Shown here: piece by piece, positions 1 through 6,728 of the stretch
How the letters are laid out: each line of letters starts with the position of its first letter
Position numbering within the stretch: the stretch's first letter is position 1
Virus record (IMG/VR): IMGVR_UViG_3300028712_000012
Span: 1 to 25,551 of that record
From: a virus
Length of the DNA: 25,551 bases
Reading direction: 5' to 3' (one strand)
Position numbers and translations under genes: made by a program
Notes under the pieces: model-generated
The model's database searches: none
The model's input: only the letters and a program-made list of their open reading frames with translations
What the model was told of the DNA's origin: nothing

Positions 1-2468
1 CCGCCAGCTACCCTGCCGCGCTCCGCACCGACGCCACGGTTGCCGCCGATGCCAGCGAAGTTGCCGATGCCGGTGTTGCGCGCGCCGTACCACGATCCCC
101 AGCCATGCTTGCTGGCGTGCTTGAGCGCAAAGTCGATGGTGTCCTTTTCGTTGGCCGGATCGCGCGGGTCTTTGCCGGTCGCCTTCTGATAGGCGTTGCC
201 GAGGCCGCCGCCCATGTAGAGTTGGAAGGCACCCCAGCTATCCTCGCGCCCGTTGTAGCTGCCCTTGCCTGTTCGCTTCACAGACGACTGAAACGTGCCG
301 AGCCCTTCCGACTTCGCGACCGCCACCGCCGTGTCTGGATCGATGTTGTATTTTTTCGCCGTCTCACGGATGTGCTGCTCCATGCCGCGCGGATCGCCGC
401 CCTTGCCAACGCGGCCACGCGCAGCACCGACGCCGGGTGTGCCGCCGCCGCCACCTCCGCCACCTTCGATCTTGCTGCCGCCACCGCCGCCATACGATGA
501 GCCGCCACCGTAGCCAGCCGCAGGACCAGCGCGCTCGAATGGACCGCCGCCCCCTCCGCCACCGCCACCACCTCCGCCACCATAGCCGCCGCCGGAGCCA
601 CGGAAATTCGCTGGCAAGAACTTGGAATCAGAACTGCCGCCATACATGGCGTTCTGGTAGCCACCGCCCGGCAGAGCACCGCGACCAATGCCGATGCCGG
701 GTCCGCCCTCACCGCGTATGCCGCCACTGCCGGGAGTGCCGCGCTGCTTCAGGTCTTCGCGGCTGTAGCCGTAGGCCTTTGAAGCAACCCACGCCGCTGC
801 ATCCTTCGCGCTACTGGAGAACGACGAGCGCTGGTACAGGTTCTGGTTCGGTCCGGGCGGCGACGGCGGCGTGGTCAGCTTCTTCTCAAGCTCCTCCTGT
901 CGCCGCTTATGCTCTTCAAGCTCGAACTGTCCGCTCACGCCGGGTGCGGCTTCGTTGGAGAAGTGCGGTATCCGCAGCCCGTGCGGACCGACGAGGCTGA
1001 AGTTCGGTGCCTCGCCCTTGAAGCCGCCAGTGATATATTTCACCCAACTGCCAACGTATTTGAGCGTCTCGCCGAGCCCCTTCAGCTTTGCGGTAAAGAT
1101 GATGATGGCTTCAGGCGCGCCGATGTTGACCAGAAATTCGCCGAACGTCTTCGACAATTCCTTGAGATTCACCATCAGGCCCTCGATGCCACCGGACGCG
1201 GTCTTGTCGATGGCGATGCCATCCTTGACAGCACGGCTTTGCTCGGCAGCTTCCTTCAGCAATCTGATGCGCTCGCCGATCAAGCCGTTGTTGTCGGCTT
1301 CCATGATCTTGCGCAGGAACAGCGCCTCTCTGGCGTCGATCTTTTCAAGCCTGCGATAGGCAGCTTCCTTGTCGCGCACCTTTCTGAAATTATCGATCAC
1401 GAACGCGGTGACGTCGCCGCCGCGCTTCTTGATGTTTTCGATCTGCTCCTGCCACTGGCTTTCCGGCATGCCGAACACGTCGCCGACCCTACCGGAGGTG
1501 AGGCTCTGCATCGTGTTCTTCAACAGCACTGCGCCCTTTGAGGTGTCGCCCATCTGATCGGTGGCGATCTCAAGCAGCGCTCCCATCCGCGCCAGACCGT
1601 TCTCTCCGCCGTAGCCGATCTGCTTGGCCACCTCGGCTAGCTCCGAGCCGTTGGCGATCAGGTCCTTGATGTCGAGGTTGCCGCTGCGCGTTAGCTCGCC
1701 GATCATCTCCATCGTGCGCGCGAACTCGCTCGCGGGGATGTTGAGGTTGCGCATCAGATCGGAGGTGAGCTTGGCAAGGTTGCCGGGATCGACGTCCATG
1801 CCCTTGGCGACCATGTTGAGCCTTGGTGCCAGATCGGCGGCTTCTTTCGCCGTGATCTTCAGGCCGTTGCGCAGCCGCTCCATTCCCTCATAGGTCTTGT
1901 CCCAATCGGTCGACGTCGCTCTCGCCGTCTCGGTGAGCCTGTCCTTGACCTCGCCGATGGCAGCCGCCGTCATCCGGGTCCTGTTCTGCAACAGCGCCAT
2001 CTTCTTTTCGGTGTCGGCGAAATTGAGGTAGGCGCGGCGCGCGAGATCGGCAGCGGTAGCGACGCTGGCGTAGCGCGTCACCATCGATTGAAGCTCGTCG
2101 CCTAGCTCTCGAACAAGCGAGGTCTGCCGCTTCTTCGCGATAGCGTCCTTTGCCGCTGCATCCTGAGAGACCTTGGCTGCGGCGGCCTCGGCATCGGCCC
2201 GTTTCTTGGCGGCGGCTGCGCTCTCGGCGTTGAACTGGATGTGGTTTTGCAGGAGCCTGAGATAGCCTTCCTGTCCGCTCTTCGTTTCTCTGGTGCGCAC
2301 CTGCAGCGCGCGCATCGCTGTGTCACTGACCTTGCCGCTCTTCTCGATGGCGGCGATCAGCTTTTGCGTTTCGGTGGTCAGGTCGCGCGTGTTCTTCTGC
2401 GCCGACTTGAACGCAGCCGCAGTTTTGTCTTCGCCGGTTAATGTGATCTTGGAGGTGTTGTCGACCAT
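1..2468 (-). CDS. Tail tape measure protein with C-terminal lysozyme-like domain (3' end outside window)
   Basis: The minus frame starting at ATG 2468 is open to base 1, giving 822 residues with no stop. It is the last gene of the tail block, right after the chaperone, which is where P2 places gene T. Residues 20-150 are charged and Ala/Gln/Lys-rich, probably coiled coil. Residues 150-480 are helical, and 490-530 contain apolar segments (IIIFTAKLKGLGETLKYVG). About residues 580-690 form a glycine-rich linker with long Gly runs. From about 693 there is a lysozyme/transglycosylase-like domain: KYNIDPDTAVAVAKSEGLG with candidate catalytic Glu721, then SWGAFQLYMGGGLG, IDFALKHA and GWGSWYGA. The family sets tail length and may open peptidoglycan during injection. 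An SD-like AAAGGG overlaps the chaperone stop, supporting this start. The end is missing, so full length is unknown. Confidence 0.9.
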   Translation of the reverse strand, partial: MVDNTSKITLTGEDKTAAAFKSAQKNTRDLTTETQKLIAAIEKSGKVSDTAMRALQVRTRETKSGQEGYLRLLQNHIQFNAESAAAAKKRADAEAAAAKVSQDAAAKDAIAKKRQTSLVRELGDELQSMVTRYASVATAADLARRAYLNFADTEKKMALLQNRTRMTAAAIGEVKDRLTETARATSTDWDKTYEGMERLRNGLKITAKEAADLAPRLNMVAKGMDVDPGNLAKLTSDLMRNLNIPASEFARTMEMIGELTRSGNLDIKDLIANGSELAEVAKQIGYGGENGLARMGALLEIATDQMGDTSKGAVLLKNTMQSLTSGRVGDVFGMPESQWQEQIENIKKRGGDVTAFVIDNFRKVRDKEAAYRRLEKIDAREALFLRKIMEADNNGLIGERIRLLKEAAEQSRAVKDGIAIDKTASGGIEGLMVNLKELSKTFGEFLVNIGAPEAIIIFTAKLKGLGETLKYVGSWVKYITGGFKGEAPNFSLVGPHGLRIPHFSNEAAPGVSGQFELEEHKRRQEELEKKLTTPPSPPGPNQNLYQRSSFSSSAKDAAAWVASKAYGYSREDLKQRGTPGSGGIRGEGGPGIGIGRGALPGGGYQNAMYGGSSDSKFLPANFRGSGGGYGGGGGGGGGGGGGPFERAGPAAGYGGGSSYGGGGGSKIEGGGGGGGGTPGVGAARGRVGKGGDPRGMEQHIRETAKKYNIDPDTAVAVAKSEGLGTFQSSVKRTGKGSYNGREDSWGAFQLYMGGGLGNAYQKATGKDPRDPANEKDTIDFALKHASKHGWGSWYGARNTGIGNFAGIGGNRGVGAERGRVAG

Positions 2469-2477
2469 GTCGGCCCT

Positions 2478-2906
2478 TTACGGTTCTTCGCTCATATCGA
2501 AGCCCGGCTGCGTGTCGAACTGCGGCGGCAACGGAATGCCCGGCGCGGTCTGTGCAATGCCGCTGCCATTGGTGGCGCGCGGCGCTTCCTCCTCCTCATA
2601 GGTCTCCTGCTTCATCGGGATGCGACCGTTGGTGAGGTCGTCGCGTATCTCCGGCGTCAGCATGCCCATGAACGCTTCCATCACCCGGTCAGCGTCCGGA
2701 TAACGTAGCTCGCGAATGATCGCTTCCTCGACGCCAGCAAGCTCGACCAGAAGCTCGACCATGCTTTTCCACGCGCCTTCGCTCCAGCGCAGCGCGTGGC
2801 CGAACCGAAGCGGAGCGAGCGTGATGCTCTCGATCCGCTTCTTGTTGTGCTCGAACGGAACGAAAAGCTCGATGGTGCGTCCGCCGGTTGCGTGGTGGGT
2901 GATCAT
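2478..2906 (-). CDS. Tail assembly chaperone (gpE-like)
   Basis: This 142-residue acidic protein lies between the tube and tape measure genes, the fixed place of tail assembly chaperones, which coat the tape measure during tube polymerisation. The N-terminal half (VPFEHNKKRIESITLAPLRFG, then WSEGAWKSMVELLVELAGV) has the beta-then-helical pattern of the gpE/gp41 chaperone group. Residues 80-142 are acidic, Pro-rich and probably disordered. The ATG at 2906 overlaps the stop of the 53-aa gene as ATGA, so I prefer it to the in-frame TTG at 2918. Many phages make a longer chaperone form by ribosomal slippage here. I saw no convincing X XXY YYZ slippery site, and the tape measure starts 9 bases after the stop. 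The family call rests on position and weak pattern. Confidence 0.7.
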   Translation of the reverse strand: MITHHATGGRTIELFVPFEHNKKRIESITLAPLRFGHALRWSEGAWKSMVELLVELAGVEEAIIRELRYPDADRVMEAFMGMLTPEIRDDLTNGRIPMKQETYEEEEAPRATNGSGIAQTAPGIPLPPQFDTQPGFDMSEEP

Positions 2907-3064
2907 CTGTGGACCCAAATGGTGATGACAGGTTCACCCTTATCGACCCTTTGATCCACGAACTCAACGTTAGCCACGGGACCGGCACCATCGGTGTCGG
3001 CCACCACTACACGCTTTTTTTCATCATGGCGCTGTAGCCACGAGATCAGTTCACCGACGGTCAC
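2903..3064 (-). CDS. Small 53-aa tail-module protein with GTG start, function unknown
   Basis: A complete 53-codon frame fills the space between tube and chaperone. It begins at GTG 3064, overlapping the tube stop as GTGA, and ends with a TGA overlapping the chaperone start as ATGA. Both junctions are the kind used for coupled translation elsewhere in this operon. The product begins MTVGELISWLQRHDEKKRVV and ends VITIWVHR. It is hydrophilic, with no membrane segment or signal peptide. The opening resembles the many small phage proteins of the form MTVxELIxxL...VVVxDxDG, whose function I cannot name. The exact double overlap is the main evidence that it is real. An ATG-only or length-filtered gene search would miss it. 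Confidence 0.72.
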   Translation of the reverse strand: MTVGELISWLQRHDEKKRVVVADTDGAGPVANVEFVDQRVDKGEPVITIWVHR

Positions 3065-3675
3065 GCGTTAAACCCGCCGCCTACCGCCGGGCCTTCGGTG
3101 TCGACGGCGTTGCCCGGAATAGCCAGCATCGTGATCATGTCACGGTTGGTTTCCTTGCCACCGATACGTCGGCTCGAAGTGAAGAAATCCCAGTTGTAGA
3201 TTTCATCCAACTGGCCGTTCTCGGACAGTTGCATGTAAAGCTGGTACGACACGATGCTCTTGATGGAGTATTCGTGCGCCATCAGGTTGCCCATCGAGAA
3301 CGCCGTCGGGTTCACGCGACCGAGACGGCCCTCCATGATCGCCATTGCCTGCAGCGCCTTGCTGGTGCGCCGGTCACGGATCAGGCCGTAGGCGGTGAAG
3401 CGCTGATAGTAGGGATCGTTCTGGCCGATGTAGGCCATCAACGCCGGGTCCCAGCCTGCGAGGTTGAAGGTGGATTCCAGCTTGTTCATGTGCGTTGGAA
3501 TCTCGATGGCGATGGATGCGCCGCCGGGAGCGTGGTCGACGTAGTTCTCTTCCAGCCCGGGCAGCTTCAATTCCTGCAGCACCAGATGGGTCGAGATGCC
3601 GGGAGCGCTTGAGCCGCGAGTGTCACCGCAGATCAGGTTGGCGCTTTCCATGACGTAGATCGTTGCGTTGGCCAT
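3061..3675 (-). CDS. Major tail tube protein (P2 FII-like)
   Basis: A 204-aa protein directly downstream of the sheath gene. Its sequence has the character of contractile-tail tube subunits: an opening strand that names the protein's assembly face, then LVLQELKLPGLEENYVDHAPGG near residues 31-52, IPTHMNKLESTFNLAGWDP near 59-77, and IYNWDFF near 158. P2 FII is somewhat shorter (about 172 aa). The protein forms the inner tube that the sheath drives through the outer membrane. The ATG at 3675 follows AGGAAG at good spacing. Its RBS lies only about 15 bases after the T-run of a strong hairpin structure, so its level may be set by read-through of that element. Confidence 0.9.
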   Translation of the reverse strand: MANATIYVMESANLICGDTRGSSAPGISTHLVLQELKLPGLEENYVDHAPGGASIAIEIPTHMNKLESTFNLAGWDPALMAYIGQNDPYYQRFTAYGLIRDRRTSKALQAMAIMEGRLGRVNPTAFSMGNLMAHEYSIKSIVSYQLYMQLSENGQLDEIYNWDFFTSSRRIGGKETNRDMITMLAIPGNAVDTEGPAVGGGFNA

Positions 3676-3699
3676 AGGTTCTTCCTTTTCGGTTTCCGG

Positions 3700-3769
3700 A
3701 AAAAAGTTGGCGGACGGGCGCTTGCAGTCGCCCCTACAGTTTGAAGCACGTCAGTTCGTGCTGTCCGCC
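3700..3769 (-). terminator. Branched stem structure followed by T6 between sheath and tube genes
   Basis: On the minus strand an outer 7-bp stem GGCGGAC/GTCCGCC (3763-3769 with 3709-3715) encloses two perfect hairpins. One is AGCACG-AACTGA-CGTGCT (3745-3762); the other is GGGCG-ACTGCAAG-CGCCC (3716-3733). An 11-nt linker joins them. The outer stem is followed by AAC and six T (3700-3705) in the minus direction only. The form is that of an intrinsic terminator with a three-way junction. Since the tube gene starts 25 bases later with no room for an obvious promoter, partial termination, mRNA processing or end protection is more likely than full termination. It resembles a degenerate cloverleaf but lacks tRNA consensus positions. 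Confidence 0.6.
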
Positions 3770-3772
3770 GCC

Positions 3773-3792
3773 ACCCGCCTTCGCGAGCGGGT
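3773..3792 (-). other. Short hairpin at the tail-sheath stop codon
   Basis: ACCCGC (3787-3792) pairs with GCGGGT (3773-3778) across an 8-nt loop on the minus strand. The first base of the stem is the last base of the sheath stop codon. It stands three bases upstream of the branched terminator-like element and may protect the 3' end of sheath mRNA. No T-run follows it directly. Function is inferred. Confidence 0.4.
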
Positions 3793-5555
3793 TACGAGGA
3801 TGCGAGGTTCAGTTGCGTGGCGAGATCGGCCACCATTGCATCGATAGCCTCGCGATAGCGCGAGGATTCGATGGTGATGTGCTTGAGGACCGGCGGCTCT
3901 TCTGCCTTGAAGCCGACGGTGAGATGGCCGAGCCTGATCTGTTCAGGCGAGTTGCCCTCGGTCCGGAAGTTGACCTGATAGCCGAGGATGTGCTGATCGG
4001 CCTGCAGGTCGCGCAGGAAGAACCTCATGGTGTTGAGGATCGCCTGCACGGTGTGGCCGATGATGTTGTACCGGCCAAGGAAGTATCGCAGCGAGCGCAG
4101 CATGCCGAGGTGGATGTAGTCGCGTCCACGCATGACGTTGTACATCTGCCAGAGCGGGTCTTCGCCTGCATTGTCGGTCGAGATCAGCACGAAGCCGCCC
4201 GACGCGATGGCGAAGTCGTCGCCGACCTCGCCACGGATCAGCGCGCCGATGTTCGCAGCAAACAATTCCTGCGCCTCGTTCGCACTGTCGGTGAGGTTGA
4301 AACCGATCTCTCGGTTCGGAGAGATGATGCCTTGCACCGCTTGGTTAGCCGCCGAATGGAACGGCGCGCCGGTCTCGTGGTCGCGCCGCACCATGATGCC
4401 CGCCATGCGCGATGCCAGCGGACGGATTACGATGTAGGACGTCACCGGGTCCATCACACGGCAACCGCCGGAGAGCGGGATCAGGCGATGGCTCTGCATG
4501 GTCTCGCGCCAATCGAGATCGTTCTGCAGCGAAGAGCCCGACGATTCCACGATCATGTGCGCGAGAAGCTGGTTGCAGATCGAGGTCGCGCCAGCAACCA
4601 CCGGGTTGGCACCGGAGACGATGGTCGCTGTGTAGGTCGCAAGCTCGCCGGTCTCTTCCCATGTGATGATGAAGGCGGCACCCGTGCCGCTGCCGCTGGT
4701 AGCGGTGACATCCAACGGTGCCGTTGGCGGCGTCGTGGTGCCGACGACAAAGCCCGGGTTGGCCACCGTGGTGGTCAGCACCTCGCCGCCAGCGCCGACG
4801 GTGGCGACGACGAGGATGATCTGGTTCGGCAGGATCAATTGCTCGCCGACGCCGTAGCCGATGCCGCCAGAATCCACCGCTGCCGACGCCGCCTGATTGC
4901 CCGGAGGAGGTGCCACGATGGTGGGCGGCGTGTCGTACCATGCGCCCGGCATCTCAAGCTGGACCGCACCAAGCTGGCCATTGGACAGGCCGAAGGCATG
5001 CCCCTGCGCCTGCACCGCGTTCGGTCCGCCGCCGGAGAACGTCAGCGGATACATGTGATCAGTGAGGTAACCCTCGCCCGGCGCGGTGCGCTCGATGGCA
5101 CCGACGCCGTTCGCCATCTGCGATGTATAGCCCGGCGCGATCAGGATGCGCGGCGTGAAGCCGAGCTTCTGTGACGACTTCAGGAACGCCCACATCCCGG
5201 TCCCGGTCAGGCTGTCGCCAGCGATCTTCGAGATCGTTTGCTGCATCTTGATCGAGGGATCGGGATCGATGCCTTCCGGCGTGCGGACGATAACGATGCG
5301 CGCGGCGAATTGCGTCTCGCCAAGCTGATCGTTGACGCCGCGAACCGCGTCGGACAGATAACCCAACTCGCCGAGCTTGCGCGTCTTGTTGGTGTCGTTC
5401 GAGTTCAGGAAGATCGGCGTATCGTACGGAAACAGCGCCGCGTCCGCGAGCGGTGCCGGGCCGATGATTCCAATGGTCGAAAGGTCAGCGCCCAATACCG
5501 GACGCGCGCCTTCATCGACTTTGCGGATGCTAATGCCGAATACTGGGTCAGCCAT
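3792..5555 (-). CDS. Contractile tail sheath protein with large internal insertion
   Basis: A 587-aa sheath subunit, equivalent to P2 FI (about 396 aa). Family marks in order: N-terminal PVFGISIRKVDEG, ADLSTIGIIGPAP near residues 23-35, TPRILIAPGYTSQ near 134-146, NQLLAHMIVESSG near 328-340, MDPVTSYIVIRPLASRMAGI near 368-387, SPNREIGFNL near 412-421, then the C-terminal domain with RGRDYIHLGMLRSLRYFLGR and VNFRTEGNSPEQI. Between PGYTSQ (about 146) and NQLLAH (about 328) lies roughly 180 residues where simple sheaths have a short loop. It includes a Gly/Thr/Val-rich stretch with GIGYGVGEQL and SGSGTGAAFIITW. The sheath contracts to drive the tube. The ATG at 5555 follows AGGAG with 8-nt spacing. 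Confidence 0.94.
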   Translation of the reverse strand: MADPVFGISIRKVDEGARPVLGADLSTIGIIGPAPLADAALFPYDTPIFLNSNDTNKTRKLGELGYLSDAVRGVNDQLGETQFAARIVIVRTPEGIDPDPSIKMQQTISKIAGDSLTGTGMWAFLKSSQKLGFTPRILIAPGYTSQMANGVGAIERTAPGEGYLTDHMYPLTFSGGGPNAVQAQGHAFGLSNGQLGAVQLEMPGAWYDTPPTIVAPPPGNQAASAAVDSGGIGYGVGEQLILPNQIILVVATVGAGGEVLTTTVANPGFVVGTTTPPTAPLDVTATSGSGTGAAFIITWEETGELATYTATIVSGANPVVAGATSICNQLLAHMIVESSGSSLQNDLDWRETMQSHRLIPLSGGCRVMDPVTSYIVIRPLASRMAGIMVRRDHETGAPFHSAANQAVQGIISPNREIGFNLTDSANEAQELFAANIGALIRGEVGDDFAIASGGFVLISTDNAGEDPLWQMYNVMRGRDYIHLGMLRSLRYFLGRYNIIGHTVQAILNTMRFFLRDLQADQHILGYQVNFRTEGNSPEQIRLGHLTVGFKAEEPPVLKHITIESSRYREAIDAMVADLATQLNLASS

Positions 5556-5579
5556 TCTGGTTTCTCCTGTTGGGATCGT

Positions 5580-5873
5580 TCAGATCACGTGAGCGGGGGT
5601 TGATATTTCGAGAGCCTTGATGGTCAGCGCGTGCAGCCTCACCGACAGCACCATGATCGGCTCAGCGTGCGCTGCAGGCGCTGAGAAGACTCGTATCTCG
5701 CGGACGTAGTCGCCCACCAACTGGTCCTGCACTATGGGTGTGATCATCACCGAGCCGACCGGGTTGCACTCCATCGCGGTCGCCAGCATCTGCAGCGGCG
5801 ATGGTTGCGGGACCGCATGCGCAGGCGGCACTGGTGTGGTCTGTCGTCCTTCGAAGAATGCAGTGTCAGCCAT
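5580..5873 (-). CDS. Small protein of unknown function between adhesin and sheath genes
   Basis: A 97-aa frame starting at ATG 5873, with GGAG five to six bases upstream inside the 18-bp gap from the glycine-rich gene. The first 30 residues are Pro/Ala-rich; the rest alternates hydrophobic residues in a way that suggests beta structure (VGSVMITPIVQD, EPIMVLSVRLHALTIKALEI). No signal peptide, membrane helix or recognised motif. Its place after the adhesin and before the sheath would fit a fibre-assembly helper or minor virion protein, but nothing in the sequence decides this. Confidence 0.65.
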   Translation of the reverse strand: MADTAFFEGRQTTPVPPAHAVPQPSPLQMLATAMECNPVGSVMITPIVQDQLVGDYVREIRVFSAPAAHAEPIMVLSVRLHALTIKALEISTPAHVI

Positions 5874-5891
5874 GTGATCTCCACAGATGGG

Positions 5892-6728
5892 TTACTGGAC
5901 AGACCAAGTGTCATTCCCGGTGAACTGATGATAGGTGTAGCCGCCGCTCTCCCACACAGCGCCGCCACTCGCCCACGGCTTTCCGAGGTAGCGGATCACA
6001 ACGATGCCGGAGCCGCCCGCTGCGCCGTGGAAGTATTGCGGCGATCCGAATATGCCGGTGTAGCAACCACCACCACCGCCGCCGCCAGAGTTGGCCGCGC
6101 CGGGATTGCCGTTGCCGTTCAGGCCACCAGAACCGCCGCCGCCGGAGCCGCCGGGAGCTTGCGGCTGGATGTGCGAGGGACCGCCACCTCCACCGCCGCC
6201 GCCATAGGTGCCGCCGTTGAAGCAACCTCTGCCGGGACCGCCGCCGCCGGATGGACCGGTTGGTGAACCACCGGGGCCGCCAGCGCCGCCGCCGCCGCCC
6301 GCAGCGTATCCTCCGGCGCTACTGCCGCCATCGTATCCCTGACCGGGTGTGCCACCGCCCTGCCCGGTCGTGTAGGCAGCACCACCGCCGCAGCCACCGC
6401 CATTGCCATTGCTGGCCGAGGCCACGTATGGCGACCAGCTTCCGCCACCACCACCGCCGCCGACGACGCCGACGACGCCGTGGATGTACGTGTTGCCGCC
6501 GTTGACTCCGGTGTAGCCAGCGCCGCTATATCCAGAGCCGCCGCCGCCGATCTCGATAGGATAGCCGCCAGCGTTCATCGCGGATGTGCCTTCGAGAACA
6601 CCACCGCCGCCGCCACCACCTCCCGTGCCCCAACCGCCAGAACCACCACCGGCCACAACGAGCCAGTCGAACGTCGCCGGTCGCTGCCTTCCACCGGTCA
6701 ACAAACTCGCTTGCTGCGCACCGGCCAT
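5892..6728 (-). CDS. Glycine-rich adhesin-like protein, probable receptor-binding fibre tip
   Basis: This 278-aa protein is mostly Gly, with Ser/Asn/Tyr/Pro interspersed. It opens with about 18 ordinary residues, then FDWLVVAGGGSGGWG, has at least ten runs of four or more Gly, and ends with a beta-like cap GGSGIVVIRYLGKPW and YTYHQFTGNDTW. The DWLVVAGGG...GIVVIRY pattern is typical of phage glycine-rich domains. In the T4-like phage S16, gp38 uses polyglycine helices to display variable recognition loops at the fibre tip. The ATG (6728) abuts the stop of the 648-aa fibre (TAAATG), suggesting coupled expression with the fibre it would cap. Receptor binding is inferred. Cys residues near 113, 169 and 225 are unusual in such a chain. 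Confidence 0.72.
   Translation of the reverse strand: MAGAQQASLLTGGRQRPATFDWLVVAGGGSGGWGTGGGGGGGGVLEGTSAMNAGGYPIEIGGGGSGYSGAGYTGVNGGNTYIHGVVGVVGGGGGGGSWSPYVASASNGNGGGCGGGAAYTTGQGGGTPGQGYDGGSSAGGYAAGGGGGAGGPGGSPTGPSGGGGPGRGCFNGGTYGGGGGGGGPSHIQPQAPGGSGGGGSGGLNGNGNPGAANSGGGGGGGCYTGIFGSPQYFHGAAGGSGIVVIRYLGKPWASGGAVWESGGYTYHQFTGNDTWSVQ

Noticed and set aside
430-720. Gly-rich region as a sequencing artefact or a gene break in the tape measure
   Set aside because: The frame stays open through the region and into a coherent lysozyme-like domain, so it reads as a true linker.
909-1541. Plus-strand 210-aa frame and other plus frames in 105-2601
   Set aside because: The minus strand here is one unbroken tape measure frame from 2468 to base 1; the plus frames are its antisense shadows.
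2478-2620. Programmed frameshift extending the tail chaperone
   Set aside because: Common at this place in phages, but I found no X XXY YYZ heptamer near the 3' end, and the tape measure starts 9 bases after the stop. Not excluded, only unsupported.
3700-3769. tRNA gene between sheath and tube
   Set aside because: The 7-bp outer stem and a final 5-bp arm resemble a tRNA, but only two inner arms exist, the total length is about 61 bases, the last loop is ACTGCAAG rather than TTCRANY, and there is no D-arm or anticodon consensus. A branched terminator-like element fits better.
3741-5174. Plus-strand 477-aa open frame
   Set aside because: It is antisense to the clear tail sheath gene. Its product is rich in Arg/His/Asp from GC-rich shadow codons, without any domain, and all supported genes are on the minus strand.
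5892-6728. Simple repeat array or CRISPR-like repeat in the Gly-rich region
   Set aside because: The repetitive look comes from GGC/GGT/GGA glycine codons in an intact frame; there are no equal-length repeats and spacers.
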